Assembly: GCF_032380655.1 (NCBI RefSeq)
Contig: NZ_JAWDIY010000019.1
Coordinates: 1-64,000, forward strand
Direction of reading: 5' to 3'
Length of the DNA: 64,000 nucleotides
From: Diplocloster hominis
Lineage (GTDB): Bacteria; Bacillota; Clostridia; Lachnospirales; Lachnospiraceae
Shown: one piece after another, positions 26,016 through 34,472 of the stretch
Numbering within the stretch: position 1 is the stretch's first letter
Layout of the letters: every line of letters begins with the position of its first letter
Position numbers and translations under genes: made by a program
Notes under the pieces: generated by a model
Database searches by the model: none
What the model was told of the DNA's origin: nothing
Seen by the model: the letters and a program-made list of their open reading frames with translations, nothing else

Positions 26016-26040
26016 GCAAACGTTATCTGATAACGTTTGC
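26016..26040. promoter_or_regulatory. 25-bp palindromic operator before the transport operon
   Basis: GCAAACGTTATC and its exact reverse complement GATAACGTTTGC flank a single T. Each half contains the GCAAACGTT word seen at the other sites. It lies about 70 bp before the binding-protein start and is the best operator for the LacI pair. A plausible but weak promoter (TTGAAC near 25988) lies upstream. Confidence 0.75.
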
Positions 26041-26111
26041 GGAAGTATTGTTTCCCAAGTTAATCAGAAAGAGCGATGGTAAATTTTAAGAGAAGAAAGG
26101 AAGGATTAAGT

Positions 26112-27134
26112 ATGAAAAAGTTGTTAGGTTTGGTGTTGAGTTTAATGTTGACGGTATCCCTGTGTCTGACAGGATGTTCCGGAGGAGACGAGGCAGGACA
26201 GACAGGCGGCGGGGCAGATGCCCAGAAGACGGACACAGGAAATACACAGGCGCAGGATACACAAAAAGATGCAGAACAGCTGAATATCTTTTTCGCAACC
26301 GCATTTATGACGGTGCCTTATGCGGCGCCCATGAATACGGCAATGGAGGAGTACGCGAAAGAAAATAACATCAACCTCCAGATGGTAGACGGAGAGGGAG
26401 ATTCCCAGAAACAGCTGGACCAGATTAAAAACGCGGTAACCCAGGGGGTGGATGGCATTATCTACTGGCCTGCGGATGCGGCATCTACTATTCCGGTAGT
26501 TAATTATCTGGCAGAGTGCGGCGTACCCTATGTGGTTCTGAATTCGAAGGTAGACGCTTCCGTCCAGGATAAGGTTCCCGCCTATGTGGGCCTGGATTAT
26601 GAGATGGCGGGAGGGATCAGCGGCGATCTGGCATTGGATTATCTGAAAGATGGGGGTAACGTGGTGGTCGTCGAGGGTGTCATGGGCACGGAGGCCCAAA
26701 TCGGTTACCTGAAAGGATTTGAAGACAAAATTGCACAGAATGACAAGATCAAGGTTCTTGCGAAGCAGTCCGCAGAGTGGGATACGGCCAAAGCGATGAA
26801 GATTATGGAAGACTATATCACCACTTTTGGGGAAGAGATTGATCTGGTATACAGTGAGGACGACGGTATGTATCAGGGAATCGCGGCGGCTCTTTCCGAT
26901 GCCGGCTTGAGCGACAAGATTAAATGTGTCTGCAACGGGCAGCTGCAGTTCGTGCTGGATCAGATCGAATCGGGCGTACTGTTGGGGGCCAGTTCTCAGG
27001 ATCCTTCGGTGGAGGGAAGAACAGGTATCGAAGTGATGCATAAGGTGATTATGGGCGAGGAAGTCCCGGAATGGACCAAGATCGACTGCCGGCTGATTAC
27101 ACCGGACAATGTAAATGAATTCAACGGTTGGTAA
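26112..27134 (+). CDS. ABC transporter substrate-binding lipoprotein (type 1 periplasmic binding fold)
   Basis: The 340-residue protein has a lipoprotein signal with lipobox LTGC, a low-complexity linker rich in G, D, T and Q to about residue 58, and a sugar-type periplasmic-binding domain. It would capture a ligand outside the membrane for the permeases downstream. The ATG at 26112 is preceded by GAAAGGAAGG; an earlier GTG-type start at 26076 adds no signal sequence. RbsB-like relatives bind sugars or autoinducer-type ligands, but this family is broad and the ligand is not known. Confidence 0.9.
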   Translation: MKKLLGLVLSLMLTVSLCLTGCSGGDEAGQTGGGADAQKTDTGNTQAQDTQKDAEQLNIFFATAFMTVPYAAPMNTAMEEYAKENNINLQMVDGEGDSQKQLDQIKNAVTQGVDGIIYWPADAASTIPVVNYLAECGVPYVVLNSKVDASVQDKVPAYVGLDYEMAGGISGDLALDYLKDGGNVVVVEGVMGTEAQIGYLKGFEDKIAQNDKIKVLAKQSAEWDTAKAMKIMEDYITTFGEEIDLVYSEDDGMYQGIAAALSDAGLSDKIKCVCNGQLQFVLDQIESGVLLGASSQDPSVEGRTGIEVMHKVIMGEEVPEWTKIDCRLITPDNVNEFNGW

Positions 27135-27154
27135 TGTGGTGTAACAGACAGGCA

Positions 27155-27190
27155 GGCAGCGGTGCCGGTCCAACGGCCGGCACCACTGCC
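27155..27190 (+). terminator. Hairpin between binding protein and ATPase genes
   Basis: GGCAGCGGTGCCGG and CCGGCACCACTGCC form a 14-bp stem with one G-U pair, without a T run. Such hairpins commonly stabilise the binding-protein part of the message, giving more of it than of the membrane components. Confidence 0.6.
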
Positions 27191-27319
27191 CCGATCATAC
27201 GGAAAAAAGCTTCACAGAACTATTTTCCGTATCACTTAAGCGCAGAGAATGCGGCACTGGAGGGAATGGTGATACCATACCTGAATTGAGCAGCAGTAAA
27301 TGCGGCACTGGAGGTAACT

Positions 27320-28819
27320 ATGGAGAGCTATGCACTGGAAATGATAGATATAGTAAAGAATTTCCCAGGTGTCAAAGCGTTGGACAACGTGACTCTGAAA
27401 GTGAAAAAAGGAGAGGTCCACGCGATTATCGGTGAAAACGGCGCGGGGAAATCAACGCTCATGAAAGTCCTAAATGGTGTATATCAGGCGGATTCAGGGA
27501 GCATTCGGATAGAAGGGCAGGAGGTAAAGATCGGCAATATTAATACAGCCAAAAGCCTGGGAATCAGTTTTGTATTTCAGGAGATTAATCTGGTCCCCAC
27601 ACTTTCCGTGGTGGAGAACTTCTATCTGGGAGCGCTTTTAAAGAATAAGCTGAATATGATCGACTGGCATACCATGACCCAAAACGTAAAAGAGGCACTG
27701 GAAAAGATCAATTTTACCCTGGATCCGAAGCGCCGGGTCCTGGAGCTTACGGTGGCCGAGAAACAGATGATCGAGATTGCCAGGGCGGTCTCAGGAAATG
27801 CGAAAATAATCGTGATGGATGAGCCAACCTCATCCCTGTCAGAAAATGAAGTGGAGAAATTATTTACCATCATCCATCAGCTGCGGAAACAGGGCATCAC
27901 GATCATCTATATATCCCATAAACTGGACGAAATCTTTGAGATCTGCGATGAGGCCACGGTGATCCGGGACGGCAGGACGATCGATACCCGCCGGGTGAAA
28001 GATTACACGGAAGATCTCATGATCGAACAGATGGTAGGACGCAGTGTGACCATGGAGTTCCCGCACAGGACATCGAAGCCTGGGGAGGTTATATTTTCAG
28101 CCACGGATATATGCAGGAAAAATAAAATTTACCATGTGGATCTGGAACTGCGAAGAGGAGAGGTCCTGGGGCTGGCTGGCTTAGTGGGCGCCGGACGCAC
28201 CGAGCTGTGTGAAACCATAATCGGCGCGGAGAAGATGGAAGCCGGGGAACTTCGGATCTTCGGCAAAAAAGCCAGAGTCTCCAATACGAGACAGGCAAAG
28301 CATAACTCGATCGGGATGGTGACGGAGGAGCGCAAGGAAACCGGCCTGGCTCTGGATTTTTCCGTGAAACAAAATATCGTGATCACCAACCTGCAGAAGA
28401 TCGCCTGGAAAGGAATCTGGCTGAACGCCCGGAAGGAAGAGGCAGCGGCCCGGGAATACATAGAGGAACTGAATATCAAGACTCCGGGTATGAACCAGAA
28501 GACCATGTTTCTCTCAGGAGGAAATCAGCAGAAGGTTGTGATCGCCAAATGGCTGTTTTCCGATGTGGATATTCTGATCCTGGACGAACCGACCAGAGGG
28601 ATCGATGTTGGGGCAAAATTTGAGATCTACCAGCTGATCAACAGGCTGGCCGAGCAGGGGAAGGCGATCCTGATGATATCGTCGGAGATGAACGAAATCA
28701 TTGGAATGTCGGACCGGATCATCGTTATGCACAACGGTCATAAAAAAGGGGAACTTGAGAAGGACATGATCTCGGCGGAAAATGTAATGCGGCTTGCAGT
28801 GGATACGGAGGAGGAATGA
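27320..28819 (+). CDS. Sugar-type ABC transporter ATP-binding protein, two ATPase domains
   Basis: The 499-residue protein is an RbsA-like fusion of two ABC domains. Domain 1 has Walker A GENGAGKST and Walker B VMDEPTSSLS, with a degenerate signature near LTVAEKQ. Domain 2 begins near residue 255 and has LSGGNQQKV with LILDEPTRGIDVG. Such fusions power CUT2-type transporters with two RbsC-like permeases, present immediately downstream. GGAGG precedes the ATG. The final TGA overlaps the ATG-type start region of the next gene. Confidence 0.95.
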   Translation: MESYALEMIDIVKNFPGVKALDNVTLKVKKGEVHAIIGENGAGKSTLMKVLNGVYQADSGSIRIEGQEVKIGNINTAKSLGISFVFQEINLVPTLSVVENFYLGALLKNKLNMIDWHTMTQNVKEALEKINFTLDPKRRVLELTVAEKQMIEIARAVSGNAKIIVMDEPTSSLSENEVEKLFTIIHQLRKQGITIIYISHKLDEIFEICDEATVIRDGRTIDTRRVKDYTEDLMIEQMVGRSVTMEFPHRTSKPGEVIFSATDICRKNKIYHVDLELRRGEVLGLAGLVGAGRTELCETIIGAEKMEAGELRIFGKKARVSNTRQAKHNSIGMVTEERKETGLALDFSVKQNIVITNLQKIAWKGIWLNARKEEAAAREYIEELNIKTPGMNQKTMFLSGGNQQKVVIAKWLFSDVDILILDEPTRGIDVGAKFEIYQLINRLAEQGKAILMISSEMNEIIGMSDRIIVMHNGHKKGELEKDMISAENVMRLAVDTEEE

Positions 28820-28821
28820 CA

Positions 28822-29781
28822 ATGAACAAAAATAAAAATAAATGGCTGTCATTACTTTGTGACTATGGGCTGTTGTTCGTCCTGATTCTCATTATAGTGA
28901 TCGTATCCCTGCTTTCCAAAGAATTCATGACCGTGGACAATATGACAAATATCCTTAGACAATCCGCAGTCATCGGGATTATGGCGATCGGGGTCACGGT
29001 GGTCATTCTGGCAGGGCATATCGACCTGTCCATCGGATCTACGGTGTCACTGGCCGGGGTTATCGTCATGAGCTTTGTGAACAACTATTCCATGGATTGG
29101 ACCGGTATGATTCTGGCGATTCTGGCCGGCGGTCTTGTGGGACTGGTGAACGGTCTGATCATCGCGGTGATCAATGGACGTACCTGCGACAGCTTTATCA
29201 TCACCTTTGGCATGCAGACGGCGGTGGCCGCGGTTGCACTGATCTATTCCGGCGGAAAATACATGTCCGGCACCGGCGGCGGGGTACACAGCCTACTGGG
29301 AAAAGGATATCTGCCGATTTTCTTCTTCCTCTTTTTTGCGGTTGTCCTGTTCCTGGTCATGAGATACACGCCGTTTGGCCGTACCGTATATTTTATGGGT
29401 GCGAACACGAAGGCGGCTAAGATGTCGGGGGTCAATATCAAATTCTATACCACGATGCTGTTCGTGATCGCCGGGGTGATGGCCAGTACGGCCTCCGTGA
29501 TCTTAAGCTCTCGGGTGAATGCGGCATCCCCCACATCGGGAAAGGGATATGAGCTGGATGCGATCGCGGCGGTGGTGGTGGGAGGAACGTCACTGACCGG
29601 CGGGAAAGGCGGCATATTCAAGACGGTGCTGGGTGTCGTGATTATCGGAGTTCTTGGAAATGCGTTAAACGTCATGAATGTTACCACCTATCCCCAGATG
29701 ATCATCCGCGGCTTCATCATCATTATTGCGGTTGTTCTGGATGTTTCCGGCAACAAGCTGAAGAATAGCGGGGTGAATTAG
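28822..29781 (+). CDS. CUT2-type ABC transporter permease 1
   Basis: The 319-residue integral membrane protein has about nine hydrophobic segments and the RbsC-family motif GHIDLSIGSTVSLAG near residue 65. It ends with the VVVGGTSLTGGKGG loop that contacts the ATPase. An ATG at 28816 overlaps the ATPase stop; I prefer 28822 because GGAGGA then lies at a normal distance. It pairs with the next gene to form the membrane channel. Confidence 0.93.
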   Translation: MNKNKNKWLSLLCDYGLLFVLILIIVIVSLLSKEFMTVDNMTNILRQSAVIGIMAIGVTVVILAGHIDLSIGSTVSLAGVIVMSFVNNYSMDWTGMILAILAGGLVGLVNGLIIAVINGRTCDSFIITFGMQTAVAAVALIYSGGKYMSGTGGGVHSLLGKGYLPIFFFLFFAVVLFLVMRYTPFGRTVYFMGANTKAAKMSGVNIKFYTTMLFVIAGVMASTASVILSSRVNAASPTSGKGYELDAIAAVVVGGTSLTGGKGGIFKTVLGVVIIGVLGNALNVMNVTTYPQMIIRGFIIIIAVVLDVSGNKLKNSGVN

Positions 29782-30732
29782 ATGACCAGAACGAAAGAAA
29801 TCAGAGGTTTTTTTACCAAAAACATGGTAGTCATACTGCTTCTTTTGATGATGCTGTTTATGACCATCGTAAACCGTAACTTTTTGACACTGTCCAACCT
29901 GACGAATATTTTTATTGAAATGTCTACCTACGGCACGATCACGATGGCAATGACCATCGCGATTATATGCGGAGAATTTGATTTAAGCGCTGGTGCCACC
30001 TATGCGCTGTGTTCCGTATTTTTCCTGAAGAATCTGGACACCATGGGCATCTTTCCGGCCATACTGGTGACCGTTCTCATCGGTGCGGCCGTGGGATTCG
30101 TGAACGGTTTTCTGGTAGCCAAACTGGATATCCCCGCCTTCGTAGCCACGCTTGGAAGTATGACCTATGTCCGGGGTATCGCCCTGTTCTATACGGACGG
30201 CCAGCCGGTCAGCAATGCCAACCAGGCGATCTACCAATGGGGGAATGGGAGCTTTCTTGGTATCCCTAATCTGGTGCTGACATTTTTGATCTTTGTGGTA
30301 ATCACGGAATGTTTTTTAAAATTCACCAAATCCGGCCGGGAAATCTATGCGGTGGGCGGAAACCGGAAGATCGCGGAGCTGGCCGGTATTAACGCGCAAA
30401 AGAGCAAATTGCTCATCTTTGTGATCCTGGGCATCGCTGCGGGGATAGCGGGAGTGATGATTTCCTGCCGGATGGCATCTGGAAGCGCCGCCCTGTTAGG
30501 GCTGAATACATCCATGTCTGCCATCTCAGCAGTCGTGGTGGGCGGGACTTCACTGTCAGGAGGCAGCGGCAGCGCGGTGCGGTCTTTGATCGGGCTGCTG
30601 GTGATCAGCGTCCTGTTTAACGCGCTGACCCTTCTGGGAATCGGTGCCTATTATCAGCAGCTGATCCGGGGGCTGGTCGTTATTATCATCGTGGCCATCG
30701 ATGTCTACATGAGCCTTAATAAGAAGGATTGA
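29782..30732 (+). CDS. CUT2-type ABC transporter permease 2
   Basis: The 316-residue membrane protein shares the layout of permease 1, with CGEFDLSAGATYAL at about residue 60 and VVVGGTSLSGGSGS near residue 250. It starts directly after the stop of permease 1. Two different permease subunits suggest a heterodimeric channel instead of the RbsC homodimer. Confidence 0.93.
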   Translation: MTRTKEIRGFFTKNMVVILLLLMMLFMTIVNRNFLTLSNLTNIFIEMSTYGTITMAMTIAIICGEFDLSAGATYALCSVFFLKNLDTMGIFPAILVTVLIGAAVGFVNGFLVAKLDIPAFVATLGSMTYVRGIALFYTDGQPVSNANQAIYQWGNGSFLGIPNLVLTFLIFVVITECFLKFTKSGREIYAVGGNRKIAELAGINAQKSKLLIFVILGIAAGIAGVMISCRMASGSAALLGLNTSMSAISAVVVGGTSLSGGSGSAVRSLIGLLVISVLFNALTLLGIGAYYQQLIRGLVVIIIVAIDVYMSLNKKD

Positions 30733-30804
30733 GGGAAGTGACAGGCCGGTTCCCATACGGCCTTTCAAATAACAATAATCAAAAAAAGAGTAGGAGGAAA
30801 AAGT

Positions 30805-31974
30805 ATGTATTTTAACGCAGCAGAAACAGAAAGCAGAATTGCAAAGGTGAAAGAGATTCTAAAAGAGAACGGACTGGATGCGGCATTCGTCTATTTTGAT
30901 GAGCTGAATATCGCCAACGGCTGGTATCTGACCGGCTGGTGCCCCCAGTTTGAAAAAGGGGCGGTATTAGTACCGGTAAATGGGGCTCCGATCCTCTTGG
31001 GCGGCCCGGAGAGCCAGCCGTTCGCCCTTATGTCCAGCGCGATCAAAAACACTTACTGTTTCCCGGTATTCATGGTTCCTGAGGAGGAATATCCCAATGC
31101 GACCATCATTGATTTTAAACAGCTGAACGAGGAACTAAGCGCTTCCGGCACGGTGATCAAAAAGCTGGGCCTGGTGGGAACGGAAGCACTTCCGTATCAG
31201 GTATATGATCAGCTGGTGAAGGGATTCGCCGGAATAGAGATCGTGGATTTCACCAAAGAGTATGAAGCGCTGAGAATCGTCAAATCAGCCTGGGAGCTCG
31301 ATTGTATGCAGCAGGCGGCCCATATGTCAGATGTGGCCTATGACGCCATGCGGGCAAAGATCGCGCCCGGAGTATACGAGTATCAGATCGCCGCGGCCGG
31401 GGAAGCAGTCTGCCGGGACGCAGGGGCCAACAGTTTCGCCTACGGTACCATGGTGGGAAGCGGAGAACGCTCAAATGCGGTCGTACCTACTTCCTCGGAT
31501 AAACAGCTGGTGGCCGGCGAGATGGTACTGTTCGGAATCGCGCCCAGATATAAGGGATATACGGCAACTTTTGGTGATACACTTCCGGTATCCGGGGAGT
31601 ACACTCAAATTCAAAGGGACGGTATGATGTGGTTAAGAGATGTCCTTCAGCTGACCAAATCCATGCTGCGACCGGGTGTTTCAGGTAAGGAGATCGACGA
31701 AAAAGGCCGCGCCTATTACGAAGAGAAAGGTATTATGAAATATCTGGTGTGCCCGTTCGCCCATACCATTGGTCTGATGGAGGCGGAAGCCCCGTTTTTT
31801 GGTCCCAACAGCGAGGACATCCTGAAACCGGGTATGGCGGTGATGGTAGATGTGAGCTTTTTCGGCCATCCGCAGCTGAACGGAGCCAGAATCGAGACCG
31901 GCTATATTATTACGGAAATTGGCTGTGTGCCGTTCTCTAAGAAAATGGATGACTATTTTTCCAAAGATCTGTAG
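30805..31974 (+). CDS. M24-fold hydrolase lacking several metal ligands (creatinase-like)
   Basis: The 389-residue protein has a creatinase-type N-terminal domain and a C-terminal 'pita-bread' domain of family M24. Residues expected to hold metals in aminopeptidase P are changed: the VDxG aspartate is glycine in LFGIAPRYKGY, the second aspartate is threonine in GYTATFG, and the histidine of HE is alanine in LMEAEAP. The histidine in FAHTIGL and the glutamate in ARIETGYI remain. It is therefore more like metal-free creatinase or ectoine-hydrolase-type enzymes than a true aminopeptidase. It ends the transporter operon, so its substrate is probably the imported compound or a derivative. Confidence 0.85.
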   Translation: MYFNAAETESRIAKVKEILKENGLDAAFVYFDELNIANGWYLTGWCPQFEKGAVLVPVNGAPILLGGPESQPFALMSSAIKNTYCFPVFMVPEEEYPNATIIDFKQLNEELSASGTVIKKLGLVGTEALPYQVYDQLVKGFAGIEIVDFTKEYEALRIVKSAWELDCMQQAAHMSDVAYDAMRAKIAPGVYEYQIAAAGEAVCRDAGANSFAYGTMVGSGERSNAVVPTSSDKQLVAGEMVLFGIAPRYKGYTATFGDTLPVSGEYTQIQRDGMMWLRDVLQLTKSMLRPGVSGKEIDEKGRAYYEEKGIMKYLVCPFAHTIGLMEAEAPFFGPNSEDILKPGMAVMVDVSFFGHPQLNGARIETGYIITEIGCVPFSKKMDDYFSKDL

Positions 31975-32099
31975 ACAGACCATAAAGAGGAATGGGTAAT
32001 CAGTTTCCAAGGAACTGTTTGCAACCGATCTGAACGTTAACAGCATTTATCCAATAAATCTCATAAACATAATAAATGTAATAAATATAATAAACATAA

Positions 32100-32135
32100 G
32101 CCGGCTGCATCATAAAAATGCAGCCGGCGTGTTAT
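32100..32135 (+). terminator. Terminator of the first transporter cluster
   Basis: GCCGGCTGCAT (32100-32110) and ATGCAGCCGGC (32118-32128) form an 11-bp stem, followed by GTGTTATAAAT, a modest T stretch. Confidence 0.65.
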
Positions 32136-32224
32136 AAATAAAATCCAATTATGTATAAACAGTAACACAATATTACTTGAATCATAAAATCCGGATGATT
32201 TAAAACATAAAAAGTGTGTATTGA

Positions 32225-32785
32225 TCACCCAATCACACCAAGATGTTCCAGCAAAATCTTAAGGCCGATCAGAATCAGGACGATCCCTCCAAAGATCTCG
32301 GCTCTTGATTTCAATTTGGCCCCGAACAAATTGCCAATAAGCAATCCGCAGACTGAAAAGACGAAAGTAACCACACCGATGAAAGAAATCGCAGGCAGAA
32401 TCTCCACTTTCAGAAATGCAAAAGTGACACCCACAGCCAACGCATCGATACTGGTAGCGAGAGCAAGAATCAGCATCACCTTCAGGCCAAAAGAATCGTT
32501 CAGCTGTTCCGGACATGATCTGGATTCCCGGATCATATTAATACCGATCACAGATAGCAGGACAAAGGCGATCCAATGATCCACATTTGTGATAAGCGTC
32601 TGAAACTGCCGTCCCAGCAGATAACCGATCAGGGGCATCAGCGCCTGAAAGCCTCCAAAGTACAAGCCCACCAGAAGTGCGTGTTTCACATGGACTTTCC
32701 GGACCGAAAGCCCCTTACAGACAGAGACTGCAAACGCGTCCATAGATAAACCAACCGCCAAGATAAAAAGTTCCCAAGTTCCCAT
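32225..32785 (-). CDS. mntP: Manganese efflux pump MntP
   Basis: The 186-residue membrane protein has six hydrophobic segments and the two repeated acidic motifs of MntP: GLSMDAFAVSVCKGL at the N-terminus and ATSIDALAVGVTFA in the middle. It exports Mn(II) across the membrane. The start ATG is preceded by AGGAGG 7 bases away, and that sequence lies inside a perfect 8-bp hairpin stem. A yybP-ykoY manganese riboswitch precedes it, so expression should rise when manganese is in excess. Confidence 0.93.
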   Translation of the reverse strand: MGTWELFILAVGLSMDAFAVSVCKGLSVRKVHVKHALLVGLYFGGFQALMPLIGYLLGRQFQTLITNVDHWIAFVLLSVIGINMIRESRSCPEQLNDSFGLKVMLILALATSIDALAVGVTFAFLKVEILPAISFIGVVTFVFSVCGLLIGNLFGAKLKSRAEIFGGIVLILIGLKILLEHLGVIG

Positions 32786-32792
32786 AAAAAAT

Positions 32793-32823
32793 CCTCCTGT
32801 TCTGTTATAGACACGACAGGAGG
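32793..32823 (-). promoter_or_regulatory. Hairpin sequestering the mntP ribosome site
   Basis: On the minus strand CCTCCTGT (from 32823) pairs with ACAGGAGG (32800-32793), and the second arm contains the mntP Shine-Dalgarno AGGAGG. This is a separate hairpin from the riboswitch terminator. Confidence 0.65.
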
Positions 32824-32841
32824 CTCACTAGAATTTCCCAT

Positions 32842-32955
32842 AAAAAAAGACCCACCTGTTGTGTACAGATAAGTCTCGTCATTTCATACAAAGCCAGGAA
32901 TCCTCTTCCAGTATGTTGACTTTATCACGTTCAAACGCTGACTACTCCCTTATTT
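32842..32955 (-). promoter_or_regulatory. yybP-ykoY manganese riboswitch with terminator
   Basis: On the minus strand AATAAGGGAGTAG opens the aptamer, followed by AAAGTCAACA and the CTGGCTTTGTATGAAATGACGAG region. This matches the conserved core of the Mn(II)-sensing yybP-ykoY class. The 3' strand of the closing stem (CTTAT) is also in the terminator stem AGACTTATCTGT/ACAGGTGGGTCT, which ends in seven T at 32848-32842. Ligand binding would keep the first stem and prevent termination, as known for this class. Confidence 0.88.
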
Positions 32956-32961
32956 CTGTCC

Positions 32962-32989
32962 ATTATAACACAGGACACCGACAAGTCAA
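32962..32989 (-). promoter_or_regulatory. Promoter of the mntP riboswitch transcript
   Basis: On the minus strand TTGACT (32989-32984) and TATAAT (32967-32962) have a 16-bp spacer, placing the start a few bases before the aptamer. Confidence 0.8.
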
Positions 32990-33092
32990 TCCATAAAATG
33001 CTAAAATGTGGCATTTCTCTTCGTCATATCGCTACAAGCGATGCACCGCACAAGAAAAGCCGCTTTCCCAAAACACCACTTCCGAAAAAAGG

Positions 33093-33120
33093 TTGACAAC
33101 AAAGAAAACTTAGGTATAAT
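33093..33120 (+). promoter_or_regulatory. Promoter of third LacI-family gene
   Basis: TTGACA at 33093-33098 and TATAAT at 33115-33120 have a 16-bp spacer. An operator-like palindrome begins 5 bases downstream. Confidence 0.85.
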
Positions 33121-33125
33121 AGTAA

Positions 33126-33137
33126 TTACTCGAGTAA
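33126..33137. promoter_or_regulatory. TTACTCGAGTAA operator over the regulator's own start site
   Basis: The 12-bp perfect palindrome TTACTCGAGTAA sits on the expected +1 of the LacI-type gene. The same palindrome (11 bp shared) occurs twice before the transporter operon, at 34386 and 34416, followed in one case by the same CCTAAA context. Confidence 0.85.
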
Positions 33138-33162
33138 CCTAAAGATACAAGGAGGTATCCTT

Positions 33163-34155
33163 ATGGTATCAATGAAGGACATTGCGAACGCCTTGAATCT
33201 TTCAAGGTGTACGGTATCGGATATATTGAATAATAAACTGGAACACAGATCCTATAAGCCGGAGACCATTGAGATGGTGCGGATGAAGGCGAAGGAGATG
33301 GGATATGTGTCCAATAACATCGCCAGATCATTAAAAACCGGCTCTACCAGGACATTGGCCATCGTGGTCCCTCATCTGAGCAACCCGTTCTATACCCATA
33401 TTATACAAAAGGTGGAGAAGCTGGCGAATAAGGAGGATTACAGCCTGATCATCTGCACGACGGAAGAGAAGCTGGATAAAGAGAATCATGTGCTGAAGAT
33501 GCTGACCAGCCGGATGGTGGACGGAATTCTGATTTCCCCGGTTTCCTTCGAGGGTTCGCTTCAGAATGAATATTCTTATAAGATTGTCTGTTTTGACCGG
33601 ACGATCGAAAGCGGGAAATATCCGGCGGCTCTGTTCGATAACGAGACCGCTGCCAGACAGCTTATGAGCCAGGTGATGCGCCGGGGCTGCAGCAGACCTT
33701 TGCTGTTAAACACGGCAGAGTCTGATTATACGATTCACTGCCGGATGAAGGGATACCGGGAGGTTCTAAGAGAAGCCGGCTGCGAACTGGATGACCGGCT
33801 GGTGTATTATGATATTTATGACAAAATGCAGTCTTATGAAATAATGTGCCGGATACTGAGAGACCCGGATATACAGTTTGATTCCATTATACTTGGAACC
33901 AATTTTTGTATTTACGGGGTATTGCGCGCACTGAAAGAGAGGAACGGGCCGCCGGTGCCGATCGCCGGATTTGAGGATTTCGACGGCTCCGAGGTGATGG
34001 AGGGGGATTTTATCAAGGCGATCCAGCCGGAGAAGAAGATCGGAAAGGAAGCGTTCTATATGCTGCTCCGGTATTTGAATGGCGAAAAGCCACAGGATGT
34101 TTTCCTGCAAACGGATGAAATCGAAGATCTGTTTGATGAGGACACCATGAATTAA
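33163..34155 (+). CDS. LacI-family regulator of the second transporter cluster
   Basis: The 330-residue protein has an N-terminal LacI helix-turn-helix (MKDIANALNLSRCTVSDILN) and a periplasmic-binding-like effector domain. The recognition helix RCTVSDILN differs from that of the pair at 23200-25469, matching the different operator. Three TTACTCGAGTAA-type palindromes lie at its own start and at the downstream transporter promoter, so it very probably represses both. AAGGAGG lies 7 bases before the ATG. Confidence 0.92.
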   Translation: MVSMKDIANALNLSRCTVSDILNNKLEHRSYKPETIEMVRMKAKEMGYVSNNIARSLKTGSTRTLAIVVPHLSNPFYTHIIQKVEKLANKEDYSLIICTTEEKLDKENHVLKMLTSRMVDGILISPVSFEGSLQNEYSYKIVCFDRTIESGKYPAALFDNETAARQLMSQVMRRGCSRPLLLNTAESDYTIHCRMKGYREVLREAGCELDDRLVYYDIYDKMQSYEIMCRILRDPDIQFDSIILGTNFCIYGVLRALKERNGPPVPIAGFEDFDGSEVMEGDFIKAIQPEKKIGKEAFYMLLRYLNGEKPQDVFLQTDEIEDLFDEDTMN

Positions 34156-34159
34156 TATC

Positions 34160-34264
34160 AAAAGGGGACATGTCCATTTCGATTTGGGACATGTCCAATC
34201 GGAATGGACATGTCCCAAACTGGAATGGACATGTCCCAAACCGAAATGGACATGTCCCCTTTTC
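34160..34264. repeat. Cluster of five GGACATGTCC palindromes
   Basis: Five copies of GGACATGTCC lie in 100 bp. The outer pair forms a 22-bp stem (AAAAGGGGACATGTCC with its complement), and inner units pair as TTGGGACATGTCC with GGACATGTCCCAA. It lies directly after the LacI-type gene and before a GAGTTTCG-type terminator. The GGGGACA words recall the long palindrome family elsewhere in the window. Confidence 0.75.
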
Positions 34265-34280
34265 AGACATGATGCAGACG

Positions 34281-34308
34281 GAGAGTTTCGTAACGAAGCT
34301 CTTTTTTT
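34281..34308 (+). terminator. Terminator after the third LacI-family gene
   Basis: GAGAGTTTCG and CGAAGCTC form an imperfect stem around TAA, followed by seven T. It resembles the terminal hairpin of the 125-bp repeats at 21171. Confidence 0.7.
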
Positions 34309-34375
34309 GTTTGTAAAAATTGCACATAAAACGAGTCGAAAATTTAGATATAGTATACAAAATGCAAAAAAGGAG

Positions 34376-34404
34376 TTGACATATATACTCGAGTAACCTA
34401 AAAT
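34376..34404 (+). promoter_or_regulatory. Transporter promoter with operator in the spacer
   Basis: TTGACA at 34376-34381 and TAAAAT at 34399-34404 have a 17-bp spacer that contains TACTCGAGTAA at 34386-34396. A repressor there would exclude RNA polymerase directly. Confidence 0.88.
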
Positions 34405-34415
34405 GCAAGTAAAGG

Positions 34416-34426
34416 TACTCGAGTAA
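34416..34426. promoter_or_regulatory. Second operator before the transporter operon
   Basis: TACTCGAGTAA lies 30 bp centre to centre from the operator in the promoter spacer, about three helical turns. That spacing suits binding of two dimers on one face. Confidence 0.8.
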
Positions 34427-34472
34427 ATTACAACATCAAATTTAGTGATTAACAATCAAGGGAGGCAAAAGA

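Noticed and set aside
30805..31974. Classical Xaa-Pro aminopeptidase annotation
   Set aside because: At least three of the metal-binding positions expected for such enzymes are replaced.
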